From assembly GCA_004552615.1 (NCBI GenBank), contig SFNZ01000001.1, forward strand, positions 1-64,000: 64,000 bases of DNA, written 5' to 3'. How positions within the stretch are numbered: position 1 is the stretch's first letter; each line of letters begins with the position of its first letter. The notes under the pieces are model-generated. The model made no database searches, was not told the DNA's origin, and saw only the letters and a list, made by a program, of their open reading frames with translations. This DNA is from Bacteroidales bacterium. GTDB lineage: Bacteria; Bacteroidota; Bacteroidia; Bacteroidales; UBA932. This document shows positions 63,231 to 64,000 of this stretch, in pieces. Position numbers and translations under genes: made by a program.

Positions 63231-64000
63231 ATGACAATGAAAAGATATTTCAGCATTTCCGCGCTCCTTGCTTCGGCCATTGTGCTCGCGGCAGGATGCA
63301 GTCTCACCGGAGATTTTGACGAGAGTGTCAGGGAGGAAATTACAGAACCGGTTGGCGAGCTTACCATTGAGGTGGACGAGCCATTGATTTCCGCAGACGG
63401 GGTCTCTCCATCCAGAATCACCGTGAAGCAGGGAGGAATCCCTGTCACGGAAGGAGTTACCCTCTATGACGCTTCCACCAACAAGGTGGTCGATCTTCCC
63501 GGCATGGTGTTCACTACCGATAAGCCCGGCAGTTATTCTTTCTGGGCCTCATATCAGACCAGATATACAGACCCGGTGTCGATAATGGCCATTTCGGCTG
63601 CCATTCCGGTGCTTCCTGAGGACCCCCAGCCGGAGAACCTTTCGTTCTCGAGGAAGGTCCTCGTAACCCAGTTCACCGGAACGGGCTGCGGCTATTGTCC
63701 TTACATGATCAATCTGCTGAGGACGTTCTCCGGGAAGGAGGCCAACAAGGGCAAGTTCGTGCTGGCTGCCTATCACAGCTACAATCAGAGTGACCCGGCT
63801 TATATTTCCTCCGGTGTGAACGGTGCCATGGGCATCAGCGGATATCCTTCCGTTGCCCTGGACCTCAAGTCTTCCACCAAGTACACGAATTACAACTCCA
63901 TCGAGGGTTTCGAGAAGATTTTCGCGACTGAATATGCCTCATCCGGAGCGAAGGCCGCCATATCGGTGTCCACAGTCCTGGATGCCCCTCAGGTGGTCGT
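63231..64000 (+). CDS. Omp28-like thioredoxin-fold lipoprotein (3' end outside window)
   Basis: The frame is open from ATG 63231 (or ATG 63237) to the window edge, 256 codons. It has a lipobox (AIVLAAGC), an Ig-like N-domain (residues about 45-120, DEPLISADGVSPSRITV) and then a thioredoxin-like region with C153-GY-C156 (TGCGYCPYM) and SGYPSVALD carrying a cis-proline-like Pro. This matches Omp28-related outer-membrane proteins. The CxxC suggests redox activity at the cell surface, linked to the two upstream genes. The C-terminus is not visible. Confidence 0.8.
   Translation, partial: MTMKRYFSISALLASAIVLAAGCSLTGDFDESVREEITEPVGELTIEVDEPLISADGVSPSRITVKQGGIPVTEGVTLYDASTNKVVDLPGMVFTTDKPGSYSFWASYQTRYTDPVSIMAISAAIPVLPEDPQPENLSFSRKVLVTQFTGTGCGYCPYMINLLRTFSGKEANKGKFVLAAYHSYNQSDPAYISSGVNGAMGISGYPSVALDLKSSTKYTNYNSIEGFEKIFATEYASSGAKAAISVSTVLDAPQVV

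Noticed and set aside
62206..63237. 343-codon minus-strand frame antisense to the DUF6029 gene
   Set aside because: No signal, domain or start context; the plus-strand gene has a signal peptide and coupled start.
1..64000. CRISPR arrays, tRNA or rRNA genes
   Set aside because: No regularly spaced repeat array, cloverleaf-like T-loop (GGTTCGAATCC type) or rRNA stretch was noticed by eye; a covariance-model scan would be decisive.

Overview
The window looks like a chromosomal segment from a Bacteroidales bacterium (Bacteroidota) with moderately high GC. Supporting signs are promoters of the Bacteroidota type (TTTG, 19 bp, TAnnTTTG), several surface lipoproteins of families largely confined to this phylum (fimbrillin-like, DUF4493, PCMD, DUF6029, Omp28), the RseC-RnfBCDGEA operon, and a rhamnose operon of the Bacteroides layout. 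The species cannot be named from sequence alone. No tRNA, rRNA, CRISPR array or intact insertion sequence was seen.

Positions 1-5200 are the accessory part. They hold a sigma-factor-like protein whose left end looks like a DUF3990 fragment, an HD-domain hydrolase, an AAA ATPase with a nuclease-like tail preceded by a 54-bp-period repeat, a hypothetical protein, a truncated SprT-like remnant, an orphan lipoprotein and about 530 bp without a gene. Positions 5200-10100 hold housekeeping genes: a TSCPD protein, greA, a YgjP-like metallopeptidase, rpsO and pnp, with clear terminators. Positions 10100-15000 are the rhamnose operon rhaB-rhaA-rhaT-rhaD, interrupted before rhaD by a small non-coding element with inverted ends inside a 21-bp direct repeat. 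Positions 15000-21250 carry a conserved hypothetical gene, a DUF308 membrane protein, dnaG, metG and a hotdog thioesterase, ending in a long hairpin.

Positions 21250-30100 are a seven-gene, minus-strand surface operon behind a near-perfect promoter: a fimbrillin-like lipoprotein, two smaller lipoproteins (one DUF4493-like), a DUF4493-PCMD lipoprotein, two paralogous small beta-barrels and a second PCMD lipoprotein. This is the best candidate for a poorly described system. Next comes an unusual single reading frame joining an LptF/LptG permease to methionyl-tRNA formyltransferase, then alaS. Positions 35400-46600 run on the plus strand: two tandem M23 peptidases, a MerR regulator, a NIF3 protein, a zinc-ribbon coiled-coil protein, dnaB, an RseC-like protein and the Rnf ferredoxin:NAD oxidoreductase.

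Positions 46600-58820 hold a small barrel, an orphan LytTR response regulator that lacks one acidic-pocket residue, a minus-strand run LEA lipoprotein-SPOR-rpoN-glpK-glpF-cls, then miaB, radC, a HAD phosphatase, a ZIP transporter and a TlpA-like thioredoxin. The right end (58885-64000) is a second surface operon under a consensus promoter: an 879-residue lipoprotein, a DUF6029 outer-membrane protein and an Omp28-like thioredoxin-fold lipoprotein cut by the window edge.
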